From Chitinispirillales bacterium (GTDB taxonomy: Bacteria; Fibrobacterota; Chitinivibrionia; Chitinivibrionales; Chitinivibrionaceae), in the NCBI GenBank assembly GCA_031254455.1, contig JAIRUI010000040.1, positions 1 to 33,608 on the forward strand: a stretch of DNA of 33,608 nucleotides, written 5' to 3'. Every line of letters begins with the position of its first letter. Within the stretch, counting starts at the first letter, position 1. The position numbers and the translations under genes are program-made. Shown one piece after another: positions 25,700 through 33,608 of the stretch. Below the pieces are notes generated by a model. The model saw nothing but the letters and a program-made list of their open reading frames with translations. It made no database searches and had not been told where the DNA came from.

Positions 25700-25733
25700 A
25701 ATTTCCTCCATGAAAAGGTACGTCCTTATTCAT

Positions 25734-25760
25734 ATATCGGCATAAAAAACAGCAACTTGA
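25734..25760 (-). promoter_or_regulatory. Sigma-28 (FliA)-like promoter of the motility gene
   Basis: On the minus strand TCAAGTTG (25760-25753) is followed after exactly 11 bases by GCCGATAT (25741-25734). The sigma-28 consensus is TAAAGTTT-N11-GCCGATAA, so the match is 6 of 8 and 7 of 8 with the right spacing. Transcription would start near 25727, about 28 bases before the gene. It lies in the 108-base gap downstream of the threonylcarbamoyl-AMP synthase gene; that gap shows nothing else. Confidence 0.75.
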
Positions 25761-25807
25761 ATATTTTTAATACAGGAATTAAATTTACGGTTATAGGCAT
25801 TGAATTG

Positions 25808-26743
25808 TTACTGTTTTGAGAAACATTTATTATTCCCATCTTCACTTGCCCGCAGCAGCCTGTCGTTTATCGCCATTCCTATACCTTTATTTTCTACTAA
25901 ATGCGCCAAAATTACGTCGCAGCCGCTTTTGTCGATATTTCTAATTTCATTATATAGTTTTTGCGCTATTTCGTATAAATCTCCATCTTGATTTAGGTAG
26001 CCGATTTTTGTTCCTTTCGGGAAATCGTTTTCATTTTTGTATATATAAAGCGGAGTTTTAGGGGCGTAATGTCTCAAACTTCTACCCGGAGAAAAATCTT
26101 CTTTTCCATGGAAACCTGCAAATTTGACTTCTCCTATGACGCTCTCAATCCGCTCTAATCCGATTCCGCCGAAACGATAACAAACCGGCTTTTCGTTTAC
26201 AAACGAAATTATCGTAGATTCTACGCCGACGCTGCAATTTCCTCCGTCCATTATCGCATCGATTTTGCCGTCCAAATCTTCTAAAACCTGCTTTGCGGAC
26301 GTCGGCGAAGTATGCCCGAAAATATTGGCGGAAGGTGCGGCGATCGCCGTCTTTGATTTTCGTATTATTTCGCGCGTAATTTCATTATTCGGAATACGAA
26401 TGCCGACGGAATCAAGCCCGGCTGTAACCAAATCGGGAACTTCTTTTTTCTTTTTAAGAATAATCGTAAGCGCTCCCGCCCAGCATTCTTTCGCAAGTTT
26501 TCGGGCAGGTTGCGGAACAAACTCGGCAAGCGAATAAATTTGTTCGAAATCGGCGATATGGACAATCAACGGGTCAAAAGACGGGCGATTTTTCGCTTCA
26601 AAAATTTTGGCGACGGCAGTCGGATTAAACGCGTCCGCTCCGAGTCCATAGACGGTTTCTGTAGGAATCGCTACTAATTTTCCGTTTCTAATAAAATTTG
26701 CCGCCTCATCAATTTGAGACGGCAAAAACAATTCGGTTTTCAC
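25808..26743 (-). CDS. tsaC: L-threonylcarbamoyladenylate synthase, Sua5 type
   Basis: 311 residues if the GTG at 26743 is used; this codon comes 1 base after the stop of the upstream gene (TAACGTG). An in-frame TTG at 26770 would add 9 residues and overlap that gene; neither start has a strong Shine-Dalgarno sequence. The enzyme makes threonylcarbamoyl-AMP from threonine, bicarbonate and ATP for the t6A37 modification of ANN-decoding tRNAs. The YrdC domain has LVAIPTETVYGLGADAF, KNRPSFDPLIVHI, AIAAPSANIFGHTSPTSA and VGVESTIISF. The linker SPGRSLRHYAPKTPLY and a C-terminal Sua5 domain ending INDRLLRASEDG distinguish it from the short TsaC form. It probably shares a transcript with the large secreted-protein gene. 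Confidence 0.93.
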   Translation of the reverse strand: MKTELFLPSQIDEAANFIRNGKLVAIPTETVYGLGADAFNPTAVAKIFEAKNRPSFDPLIVHIADFEQIYSLAEFVPQPARKLAKECWAGALTIILKKKKEVPDLVTAGLDSVGIRIPNNEITREIIRKSKTAIAAPSANIFGHTSPTSAKQVLEDLDGKIDAIMDGGNCSVGVESTIISFVNEKPVCYRFGGIGLERIESVIGEVKFAGFHGKEDFSPGRSLRHYAPKTPLYIYKNENDFPKGTKIGYLNQDGDLYEIAQKLYNEIRNIDKSGCDVILAHLVENKGIGMAINDRLLRASEDGNNKCFSKQ

Positions 26744-26744
26744 G

Positions 26745-29700
26745 TTATTTTCCGATTCCAATTTTTTCAAGCAATTCTTTCGTTTCCTTTTCGGTTTCGT
26801 TTGTGATGCGAATAATGGCTTTGTATAAACCGGCGCCGATAATTCTTCCGTTTTTATTCTTACCGTTCCACGTCCAAATCAAAGTAATTCCGTCGTTTCC
26901 GATATCAAACTTTTCGTTGTCGATTATTTTGTTGCCTAATGGGTCTAAAACGGATATTCTGCCGGACAAAACCGATGTAGCGCCTCCGCCGGCTCTGTGT
27001 CCAAGCGGAGCCACAAGCACCGCCATATCTGTCGCTTTTTTATTGGGAAGAAATTTTTCGATAACCGGATTTTTATCGACTATGCCGTTTGTCGTATTAA
27101 ATTTTCCTGACGACGTATTGTAAGGATTCGGATAAATTTTGATGTCGTAAGAATAATCGTATTTTCCTACCCTGATTTCTGCGTAAATCGTATTTGTGTC
27201 CCATTGATGTGAATTTCCTGCGTAATCGCTAAGGTCGAAACCTCCTTCAATTCTTATGGAATCCGGTTCTATACCGGCGCTTTTGCCTATCGGAAGCGTA
27301 TCGCCGGCGTTGTAGTCTATAAGAAACATTCCGACGCTGTCGCCGCCATCCTTCGTACGCCAAATTTCGTTAAATTTAAACGAATATTTTGAGTGATTTC
27401 TTGACGGGCTGACCGCGCTAAACGCTTGTATTTCTATATTCGTAATGTTTTTAATAGGCTCGGAGAACCAAACATAAAGCGTATCGGTGATTTTTTTCAC
27501 ATTATCGCTTTGAACGTTCATCGGAGAAAAGCGCGCCATAGTGATAATCGGCGCAATGCTATCGTTAATATTTTCGCTTCCCGACGCAAGAATGCCAAGC
27601 GTATCTATAAGTCCGTTTTGAGGTTTTACTTTATGTTTGTATTCGATATGGATATTGTCGCTTTCATCGACGGATGTTTTTGCTAAAACCTTAGTCGTAT
27701 CCTGCGACAGTGAAATTTCAAGCAAACGAGGGCTGACAACGTTTACATTATTCGCAGTAAACGGTTTGAAGTGACGATTTTGTGGAAGCAGAAGCCCTTT
27801 TTCCATAATTTCCGTAACATCCGATACATACCTCGGGTCAAGGTTTCCGTCCGGTCCGAAATCAAAGTCGATTTTTATCAAGTCAACGTAGCCGTTCGCA
27901 GGATTTGAAATGTCAAAATACGCGGCGCTATTGATTTTAAGTTCGGTATAGCGAAAATAATCGATTTTGATTCTTTGGTTGTCGCCGTTTGTCTGTTCGT
28001 TGCCGTTATCGTCTTTAACGCCCTTGTTTGCGGCGATCCAAATCGAATCGCCATAGACAAAATGACTGCCGTCGGTAACGACATAAACCGCTTCGTTTCC
28101 TCTGCGAGAGAACTCTTTTAATCCGTGAGCGCCGGAACGGTCTGCAAGAATCGGTGAATTGCCCGCGGACAAAATCGGTTCGCTGAATTTCACTCTCAAA
28201 GTGTCCTGTTTGCTGTCATACCTCTCATAATTTGCAGAAATTATTACGGGAGCGACCTTATCGGTTATAACTCCGTTAACTTCTTCGCCGCTTGCAAAAA
28301 TTATATTGATTTCTCCTGTGCCGCTTCCTGCGGTCAACGTCCTGTCAATGAAATAAAAATGACTGTCGTCAACAGGATATGCCGTTTTGCTTGCCGTTTC
28401 GCCGGCAAATTCAATTTCTACGGAAGCGATCTGGTATGCGGTGTAAGCGCCTTCCTCTTCAGCGATTTTAAGCGTTACAAAAAGCGAATCTCCCGCGCCG
28501 TCCAAACGTCCGTTTTGATTGCCCCAGTTATCAAACATTTCCGCAGAAACAATTTCTGGCAGAAGAGACGACTTTGTATGGTCTATGATAGGTACCCGCC
28601 GATTTATTTCAAGCGGCGGATTTTCTTTTTCATCGGTAATAGGCGCCAAGTCGGGGCAAGTAACACCTATTACGGCAGGACAATACGAAAGACCATAAAC
28701 CATTTTTACCCAAAAATAATCCAACTTCCCGTCGGTGGCGATTTGTCTGTTCTCAAACAAAAATATCAATATATTGTCGTTTTCTTCGTACGTTCTAACA
28801 GCGTAACATTCGTTAGATTCGTCATCACCGTTTTCGTTTGTTGCAAAAAGCAATTGAACGACATCTGCCGAGCCGTAATAAATTTCAGTGTTAATGACGC
28901 TTTCCGTAAATTCTACTTTAAGCGTATCGTATTCTCCCGAAGCGCCCGGATAGAAATCCGCGTTTTTTATCGCCGGTCCGCAGGAATCTGCGAGTGATAT
29001 TGAATCCTTGATTTTAGCGCCTGTCGTATTTCCGACGTTGTCAAGCGAATCATATTCCATATACAGCCAGCCGTTGCCCGCACCGTCTTTAGAATTTAAC
29101 ATTTTTACAAACAAAGTATCTTTATTTACGCTGATTTCCCCGCTTGTCGCCGATTTATCTTTAATGCCGCCCCACGACCACGAATATTCGGCGTTTGTCA
29201 AATTTTTCAAATCGTTGCGAATAATTACCGCTTTAATCATATCGGGGTAACCGTCTCCCGTGGTATCGAAAACCGCCGCCCATTTCGGTTCGGGACGCTT
29301 AAATGTTTTTACAAAACTGATAGCGGATTTCTTTACTACCGAATTTCCGGCCGCGTCTTCCGCCATTATCCAAACGAAATTTCCGCTTTCATCTCCTCTG
29401 TCCTTAAATCCGTCCGCCATGCTTTTGGGTATTTCAAATCTGAAAGTATTGTTTTTTGCCGAAGCGTTCTCAACCATAACGGCGTTATTCCAAATCGCCC
29501 AATCATAGTCGATAGACCATTTAACTTGTTTGCAAAGGTTATCGTCGTTCATTTTAACTTCGACGACGCAAAATTCGTCGTCGGGAGTAATATTGAGCGT
29601 TACAACAGTGGGATATGTTTCATCTACTACGCCGCCGTCATCTTTTCCACATCCCGTACTGGAGTTTTGCGGAATAAGAGTTGACGCGTCTCCGTTTTGT

Positions 29701-31343
29701 TGAAAACGACGTTCATAGGGCAAGTCCGCCTTAACCGTTCTTATAGCGGAAAGAAAATCATAGCGATAACTTATGGTATTGGCGTCCGAAGTCGGCGCCT
29801 TGCCTTTAAGGATATTAAACGCGTCTGTCAAATTATTCCAGATTTTTTGCCGAATTGCGGTATAATCTTTCCCTGTAGTCTCCGGATCGTAATAGAACAT
29901 AAGTATTCCGCCGTCGCCTTGTTTTGCTGCCGTACCTCCCGCTCCGAAAAACATTTCTCTTAAATAGTCAAGGGTAATTTTGAAATCTATAAGTTCGGAA
30001 TTCGCTCCGCTTCCTTTTTCAAAATCTTTTGAAGCGTTAATCAATATCTGCGCTACGTTAATAATATCCGGGCGATAATTGTTGGCTCCCGTGTCGAACT
30101 TGTTACGTGCGTTCGGGTCGCATGCGATGTTATCTACATTATTATTATTCAATAAACTTTTTATAGCGCCGATTTGGCTCCATTGCCCTCTATTATACAT
30201 AGCGACCATAGCGGCAAGTCCCATATACGGGTCGCCGCATTCCGCCGACTTTCCCAAGGCGTATTTCCAACAAATATCCGTCGCATAAGCCATAACGTCA
30301 TAATTTATATATTGAACCAAAGCCGATACGAATAAACCGTTTATAGTTCGCGGTGAAGTTTGTCCGTTGTATGCTCCTACATAGTAATTTGCAAATTCTG
30401 TTATGCTGATACCGCTGCTTGTAACATCTCTCGCCGCCGAAAGTCTCGCTTCATATTTTGGGAAAAACTGCGAATACCCCAACGCTCTGTCCAACATGGT
30501 AGGACCTTCTACGTGCCAATTAGTATAGTTTCCAGAAGCGACTGCGTTTGCGTCCGTTGACCAGGGAGTTTGCGTGGTTCCGGAAAACGTTTCTTTCGTC
30601 CCCATCGCAAACATCCATTGAGCGTCCACTCTTAAAAATTCCTGTCCCATACCTAAAGCCATATAATACTGCGGCGCGTTGTCGCCTCTCATTGCGCTTA
30701 CGTTAGTTCCGTTTACCGTAAACGATCCTTTGGGAATTGCAAAATGCAGTTGCGTTTGTCCTATATAAGTGTCCATAAATCCGCCGGAATATTTACCGCC
30801 GTTCGAACCTAATGAATCGTAATTCAAATATCTGTAATCCGCTCTGTAAAAGTCCGGATTTTCCATAATTTTCAGCAAACTGTCTATCGACGTGATAGGC
30901 GGATATTCCGCCGGCTCGTCGGGAATACCGGGTGCGCCGGTTTTCAGTAACAATTCGACTTCGCCTTTTGGAGCGAGTTTAGAGAAATCTTTATTAACCC
31001 ATTTGTGTCCCCATGTAACCGGCGGTCCTGGTTTTAAGTTTGCCATATTGTCCGCCGGAGCGGTAGATTTATAGTAAAGTTCTTCAGGATTATGCTTTGA
31101 AATCATATAAGTCATCTGCCAATCGTCAACGCCGTCCCATTGCCCGCCGATCGTTTCATAACGAAATCCGCCCAAACGCCAGGATTGTTGTGTATTGTTG
31201 GTAAAAGTTGCGCTTGCTATTCCGTCTGTCTTTATCGAAACGCTTACGTCGGCAAACACCGTTTCGCCCCCCCCTCCCGCAAATGCGAGCAGGTAAACGG
31301 CGATTTTAACAATATTCGAAACTTTTTTTTCGCTTGTTTTCAT
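26745..31343 (-). CDS. Large secreted multidomain protein with Ig-like repeats and a C-terminal FlgD-like sorting domain
   Basis: 1532 residues from an ATG at 31343, preceded by AAGGAG with 7-base spacing. A signal peptide covers about residues 1-31 (IVKIAVYLLAFA, then GGGG, then a possible cut at VFA/D). The N-terminal half (32-600) matches no family I can name. It contains MFAMGTKETFSG around Glu251 and GLAAMVAMYNRGQ around 375-387, which resemble the catalytic-Glu and AYNxG motifs of lysozyme-like transglycosylases; this is a weak hint only. From about 600 come several Ig-like domains of the form DxxxPxIxxAxFxP...DTLxVxFSEP. The C-terminus has IYPNPYN and WNGKNKNGRIIGAGLYKAII, a FlgD-like Ig domain typical of type IX secretion cargo. 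Probably an exported polymer-active or adhesive protein. A run of eight G bases lies in the signal-peptide region. Confidence 0.8.
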   Translation of the reverse strand: MKTSEKKVSNIVKIAVYLLAFAGGGGETVFADVSVSIKTDGIASATFTNNTQQSWRLGGFRYETIGGQWDGVDDWQMTYMISKHNPEELYYKSTAPADNMANLKPGPPVTWGHKWVNKDFSKLAPKGEVELLLKTGAPGIPDEPAEYPPITSIDSLLKIMENPDFYRADYRYLNYDSLGSNGGKYSGGFMDTYIGQTQLHFAIPKGSFTVNGTNVSAMRGDNAPQYYMALGMGQEFLRVDAQWMFAMGTKETFSGTTQTPWSTDANAVASGNYTNWHVEGPTMLDRALGYSQFFPKYEARLSAARDVTSSGISITEFANYYVGAYNGQTSPRTINGLFVSALVQYINYDVMAYATDICWKYALGKSAECGDPYMGLAAMVAMYNRGQWSQIGAIKSLLNNNNVDNIACDPNARNKFDTGANNYRPDIINVAQILINASKDFEKGSGANSELIDFKITLDYLREMFFGAGGTAAKQGDGGILMFYYDPETTGKDYTAIRQKIWNNLTDAFNILKGKAPTSDANTISYRYDFLSAIRTVKADLPYERRFQQNGDASTLIPQNSSTGCGKDDGGVVDETYPTVVTLNITPDDEFCVVEVKMNDDNLCKQVKWSIDYDWAIWNNAVMVENASAKNNTFRFEIPKSMADGFKDRGDESGNFVWIMAEDAAGNSVVKKSAISFVKTFKRPEPKWAAVFDTTGDGYPDMIKAVIIRNDLKNLTNAEYSWSWGGIKDKSATSGEISVNKDTLFVKMLNSKDGAGNGWLYMEYDSLDNVGNTTGAKIKDSISLADSCGPAIKNADFYPGASGEYDTLKVEFTESVINTEIYYGSADVVQLLFATNENGDDESNECYAVRTYEENDNILIFLFENRQIATDGKLDYFWVKMVYGLSYCPAVIGVTCPDLAPITDEKENPPLEINRRVPIIDHTKSSLLPEIVSAEMFDNWGNQNGRLDGAGDSLFVTLKIAEEEGAYTAYQIASVEIEFAGETASKTAYPVDDSHFYFIDRTLTAGSGTGEINIIFASGEEVNGVITDKVAPVIISANYERYDSKQDTLRVKFSEPILSAGNSPILADRSGAHGLKEFSRRGNEAVYVVTDGSHFVYGDSIWIAANKGVKDDNGNEQTNGDNQRIKIDYFRYTELKINSAAYFDISNPANGYVDLIKIDFDFGPDGNLDPRYVSDVTEIMEKGLLLPQNRHFKPFTANNVNVVSPRLLEISLSQDTTKVLAKTSVDESDNIHIEYKHKVKPQNGLIDTLGILASGSENINDSIAPIITMARFSPMNVQSDNVKKITDTLYVWFSEPIKNITNIEIQAFSAVSPSRNHSKYSFKFNEIWRTKDGGDSVGMFLIDYNAGDTLPIGKSAGIEPDSIRIEGGFDLSDYAGNSHQWDTNTIYAEIRVGKYDYSYDIKIYPNPYNTSSGKFNTTNGIVDKNPVIEKFLPNKKATDMAVLVAPLGHRAGGGATSVLSGRISVLDPLGNKIIDNEKFDIGNDGITLIWTWNGKNKNGRIIGAGLYKAIIRITNETEKETKELLEKIGIGK
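31267..31274. repeat. Eight-base homopolymer (G8 on the coding strand) in the signal-peptide region
   Basis: Eight consecutive C bases on the plus strand encode part of the GGGG stretch at residues 23-26 of the large secreted protein, right after the hydrophobic core of the signal peptide. A change of one base would shift the frame and end the protein early. Such tracts are classic slippage sites, and in this AT-rich DNA a G8 run is conspicuous. Confidence 0.9.
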
Positions 31344-31379
31344 AACAATTCTCCTTTTTTAGATTAACTGTCTAAGTAA

Positions 31380-31408
31380 ATTATAACAAAGAACCGCGGG
31401 TTTTGCAG
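31380..31408 (-). promoter_or_regulatory. Sigma-70-like promoter of the large secreted-protein gene
   Basis: On the minus strand a perfect TATAAT (31385-31380) has CTGCAA (31408-31403) 17 bases upstream. The -35 element is weak but the -10 is ideal. The start of transcription would be near 31373, giving a leader of about 30 bases that includes AAGGAG. The 283-base divergent gap to the next plus-strand gene shows no other feature I can support. Confidence 0.5.
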
Positions 31409-31626
31409 AAATAATTTGCAAACGGGGATTTTATCGTAAAAAATCAACAGGCAATACGTTTTACATAAATTATAATAATTAAACTTTAAAGGAAATGCTG
31501 GGAAATAATTAACGGTTCGGTATTTTTACGTTTGTAGAGTTATTGGTTGAAAAACAATCGCTTGTTATTTTAAGTTTGGCGGCAATACAAATAGTATTTT
31601 ATCTTATTATAAAAACAGGAGGATTT

Positions 31627-33321
31627 ATGTCTTTCAAAAAAATACCGTACGGGCTGTCAAATTTTGCCGATTTAATAAAACTCAATTATGCTTATGTTGA
31701 CAAAACACGTTTTATAGAGTTTTTAGAAAACGAAAACAACCCTTATCAATTCTTTATTCGTCCACGCAGATTCGGTAAAAGTTTGTTCTTGACCGTATTG
31801 GAAAATTATTACGACTTAAACAGAAAGGATAAATTTGAAGATATATTCGGCAATCTTTATATCGGCGTCCGCCAAACACACGAACAGGGTAAATACGCCG
31901 TTATTCAATTTGATTTTTCAGGATTAAACACAGAGAGCCGCGATGAATTTAAGTTATCGTTTTCTAATAGAGTGCAAGAAACGGTAAGATTGTTTTTGGA
32001 AATATATAAAAATATTTTTCCAAATTGGGAAACTTTGTTAAACTCGTTAAACATTCAAAGACCGGGGCTCGGAGCGATAGATTTGATTTATACGGCTGCG
32101 GCGAATGCAAACGTCCCGATTTTTATAATAATAGACGAATACGACCATTTTGCAAATAATCTTATAGCTATGGGCAAAACTTACAAAGACGAGGTAAAAG
32201 CCGGAGGCATAGTTCGTACTTTCTATGAATCTTTAAAAACAGGAACAAAATCTGTTGTTAAAAGAATTTTTATAACCGGTATGAATCCAATGATGATAAA
32301 TGACCTTACAAGCGGTTTTAATATGTCAACAGACTACAGTTTATATCCAAAATACAACGAAATGTTTGGTTTTACAAGAGAAGAAGTTGAATGGTTGATG
32401 CAAGAAACGGGCATTGATAAAAATTTGATAAAGATTGATATGGAATATTATTATAACGGCTATATGTTCAGCGGTAACGCCGAAAATAAAGTATATAACC
32501 CTCAAATGATTTTGTACCTTTTCAATCAAATTTCAATATCTGGCGAACAGCCGAAGCAGATAGTAGATACTAATCTGCGAACCGATTATGAACGATTGCG
32601 CCGTCTTGCGGAAAATGAAAACAACAGAAACAAATTACTGCGAATAACGCAAGACGGGGGAATACTCGGCGATATAGCGGAAAAATTTTCGTTAGATAAA
32701 CTTGAAAGCGAAGAATATTTTATTTCTTTACTGTTTTATTTGGGAATGCTGACAAACGGCGGAACTGCCGAAGGACAAACTTATTTGAAAATACCTAACT
32801 ATTCCATAAAAACGCTTTTTTGGGAATACCTCGTTTCTTACGTTCAAGATTTGGAAAAAAAGACGGTAAGCGCAAGCGAATTTATAAAAGTAACCGGAGA
32901 TATGGCGTTTAAAGGTAATTTCAAATCTTATTTGGATTTTTTCACCGAAAATTATTTGAAACGACTTTCAAACAGAGATCTTATCGACTTTGACGAAAAA
33001 TATATTAAAGCTATGCTGCTTGCCGCTTTGTTCACTAGTAAATTATACCTTCCGATTTCCGAATACGAAAACATAAACGGCTATACGGATATTTATTTGC
33101 AGAAACATCCAGCCGTTCCCGATATTAAATTCGAATATGTTTTCGAACTGAAATACGTTAAAGTTAAAGCGGCGAAAAAAGAAAAAGAAGCGGCGTTTGC
33201 CGAAGCGGCGAGTCAAATTGAAAAATATAAAAAAGATCCTCGTTTTGCAAATAGAAACGATATAAAATTCATTGCGATCGTCTTTAAGGGAAAAGGCGAT
33301 TACGAGGTAAGAGAATTATAA
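31627..33321 (+). CDS. AAA-ATPase-like / PD-(D/E)XK nuclease family protein (former DUF1703)
   Basis: 564 residues from an ATG at 31627, chosen because AGGAGG lies 4 bases upstream; the frame is open 28 codons further but without a better site. The N-terminal AAA-ATPase-like domain begins IPYGLSNFADLIKLNYAYVD and has a Walker A-like RPRRFGKS (45-52), a Walker B IIIDEYD (Asp170, Glu171) and the ITGMNPMMIND segment. The C-terminal PD-(D/E)XK domain has Asp499 and Glu507-x-Lys509 (DIKFEYVFELKYVK), followed by the usual helix AFAEAASQIEKYK. The family occurs in many copies in gut anaerobes and is often linked to mobile or defence DNA; its function is unproven. All key residues seem present. The gene stands alone. 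Confidence 0.92.
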   Translation: MSFKKIPYGLSNFADLIKLNYAYVDKTRFIEFLENENNPYQFFIRPRRFGKSLFLTVLENYYDLNRKDKFEDIFGNLYIGVRQTHEQGKYAVIQFDFSGLNTESRDEFKLSFSNRVQETVRLFLEIYKNIFPNWETLLNSLNIQRPGLGAIDLIYTAAANANVPIFIIIDEYDHFANNLIAMGKTYKDEVKAGGIVRTFYESLKTGTKSVVKRIFITGMNPMMINDLTSGFNMSTDYSLYPKYNEMFGFTREEVEWLMQETGIDKNLIKIDMEYYYNGYMFSGNAENKVYNPQMILYLFNQISISGEQPKQIVDTNLRTDYERLRRLAENENNRNKLLRITQDGGILGDIAEKFSLDKLESEEYFISLLFYLGMLTNGGTAEGQTYLKIPNYSIKTLFWEYLVSYVQDLEKKTVSASEFIKVTGDMAFKGNFKSYLDFFTENYLKRLSNRDLIDFDEKYIKAMLLAALFTSKLYLPISEYENINGYTDIYLQKHPAVPDIKFEYVFELKYVKVKAAKKEKEAAFAEAASQIEKYKKDPRFANRNDIKFIAIVFKGKGDYEVREL

Positions 33322-33346
33322 ATATTCTATTTTAACATATTTCCTC

Positions 33347-33374
33347 TTGACAAGACTTTGCAAACAAATATTAT
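33347..33374 (+). promoter_or_regulatory. Strong sigma-70-like promoter near the right edge
   Basis: A consensus TTGACA (33347-33352) and TATTAT (33369-33374) with a 16-base spacer. The start of transcription would fall near 33381, about 40 bases before an ATG at 33423. It lies 25 bases after the nuclease-family gene and points toward the truncated gene at the edge. Confidence 0.75.
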
Positions 33375-33422
33375 ATTATCGCCGACAATTAATGAATGTT
33401 AACTAAACGAAAATTAGAAATT

Positions 33423-33608
33423 ATGGCAACAATGAGCGGGACGGCAAAAGTAAAAGACATTATTTCTTCGCTTTTCAAAACGGCGCGGACGGTTTGCGCA
33501 CATATGGCGGTTAAGTTAAATTCTGCATCTGACGTTGCCGATTCTTCATTAACGTTTACCCCCCCAACACGCCACCACCACCCCCCCCCCCACGCGCCAT
33601 GCTCGGAG
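33423..33608 (+). CDS. Truncated unknown protein at the right edge
   Basis: An ATG at 33423 opens a frame that stays open for 62 codons to the end of the window. The first residues (MATMSGTAKVKDIISSLFKT, then a stretch ending ADSSLTFT) show no family I recognise and no clear signal peptide. The ribosome-binding site is weak, but the promoter upstream is good. The last ~16 codons fall in C-homopolymer sequence and translate as an odd His/Pro-rich run, so that part is not trustworthy. A downstream ATG in frame at residue 4 is also possible. Confidence 0.4.
   Translation, partial: MATMSGTAKVKDIISSLFKTARTVCAHMAVKLNSASDVADSSLTFTPPTRHHHPPPHAPCSE
33559..33591. other. C-homopolymer runs at the window end, probable sequence artefact
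   Basis: C7 (33559-33565), then an AC/CCA-rich stretch, then C11 (33581-33591) occur within the last 50 bases. Nothing similar in length or composition is found elsewhere in this AT-rich window, where the longest comparable run is G8. The abrupt change at the contig edge suggests low-quality or misassembled sequence rather than biology. Confidence 0.7.

Noticed and set aside
31543..31626. Upstream extension of the AAA-ATPase-like gene with a hydrophobic N-terminus
   Set aside because: The extension would suggest a signal anchor, but AGGAGG lies just before the ATG at 31627 and family members begin at that point.

Overview
This window looks like one contig from an AT-rich (roughly 40% G+C by eye), anaerobic, fermentative, probably flagellated bacterium. 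The clues are a HydG-type maturase for [FeFe]-hydrogenase, large secreted proteins ending in FlgD-like Ig sorting domains of the type IX secretion kind, a YjfB-type putative motility protein behind a sigma-28-like promoter, and very frequent TTG starts even in ribosomal genes. A member of the Fibrobacterota (Chitinivibrionia/TG3-like gut bacteria) would fit, but this is inference; EF-Tu, RpoA or the concatenated ribosomal proteins would settle it.

Layout. Positions 1-5052 are accessory cell-surface DNA: the start of a coiled-coil protein running off the left edge (minus), a 988-residue secreted leucine-rich-repeat protein (minus), a 34-codon small ORF with a perfect Shine-Dalgarno site, a 462-base non-coding stretch with a 16-bp tandem duplication and a 55-bp GA microsatellite, and a lipoprotein with two InlB-type repeats plus a fibronectin type III domain. 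Positions 5056-10852 hold hydG (minus), then rlpA, a radical SAM/SPASM-like protein overlapping it by 4 bases, and alaS (plus).

Positions 11089-25453 are one tightly packed block of tuf followed by the fused S10-spc-alpha ribosomal operons: tuf, rpsJ, rplC, rplD, rplW, rplB, rpsS, rplV, rpsC, rplP, rpmC, rpsQ, rplN, rplX, rplE, rpsN, rpsH, rplF, rplR, rpsE, rpmD, rplO, secY, infA, rpmJ, rpsM, rpsK, rpoA, rplQ. A sigma-70-like promoter lies before tuf and a 21-bp-stem terminator follows rplQ. adk and map are missing between secY and infA, and rpsD is missing between rpsK and rpoA.

Positions 25529-31343 (minus) hold the small motility protein, a Sua5-type threonylcarbamoyl-AMP synthase, and a 1532-residue secreted multidomain protein whose signal-peptide region contains a G8 run. 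Positions 31627-33321 (plus) hold an AAA-ATPase-like/PD-(D/E)XK protein of the family formerly called DUF1703. The last 186 bases begin another gene behind a good promoter, but the final ~50 bases are C-homopolymers that look like a contig-end artefact.

I saw no tRNA, rRNA, CRISPR array, insertion sequence, prophage or riboswitch. The most interesting points are the relocated cysteine in the C-terminal cluster motif of HydG, the sigma-28-like promoter of the motility gene, the GA tract and the G8 tract as possible phase-variation sites for surface proteins, and the unrecognised small ORF ahead of the LRR gene. I did not find a clearly new multi-gene system.
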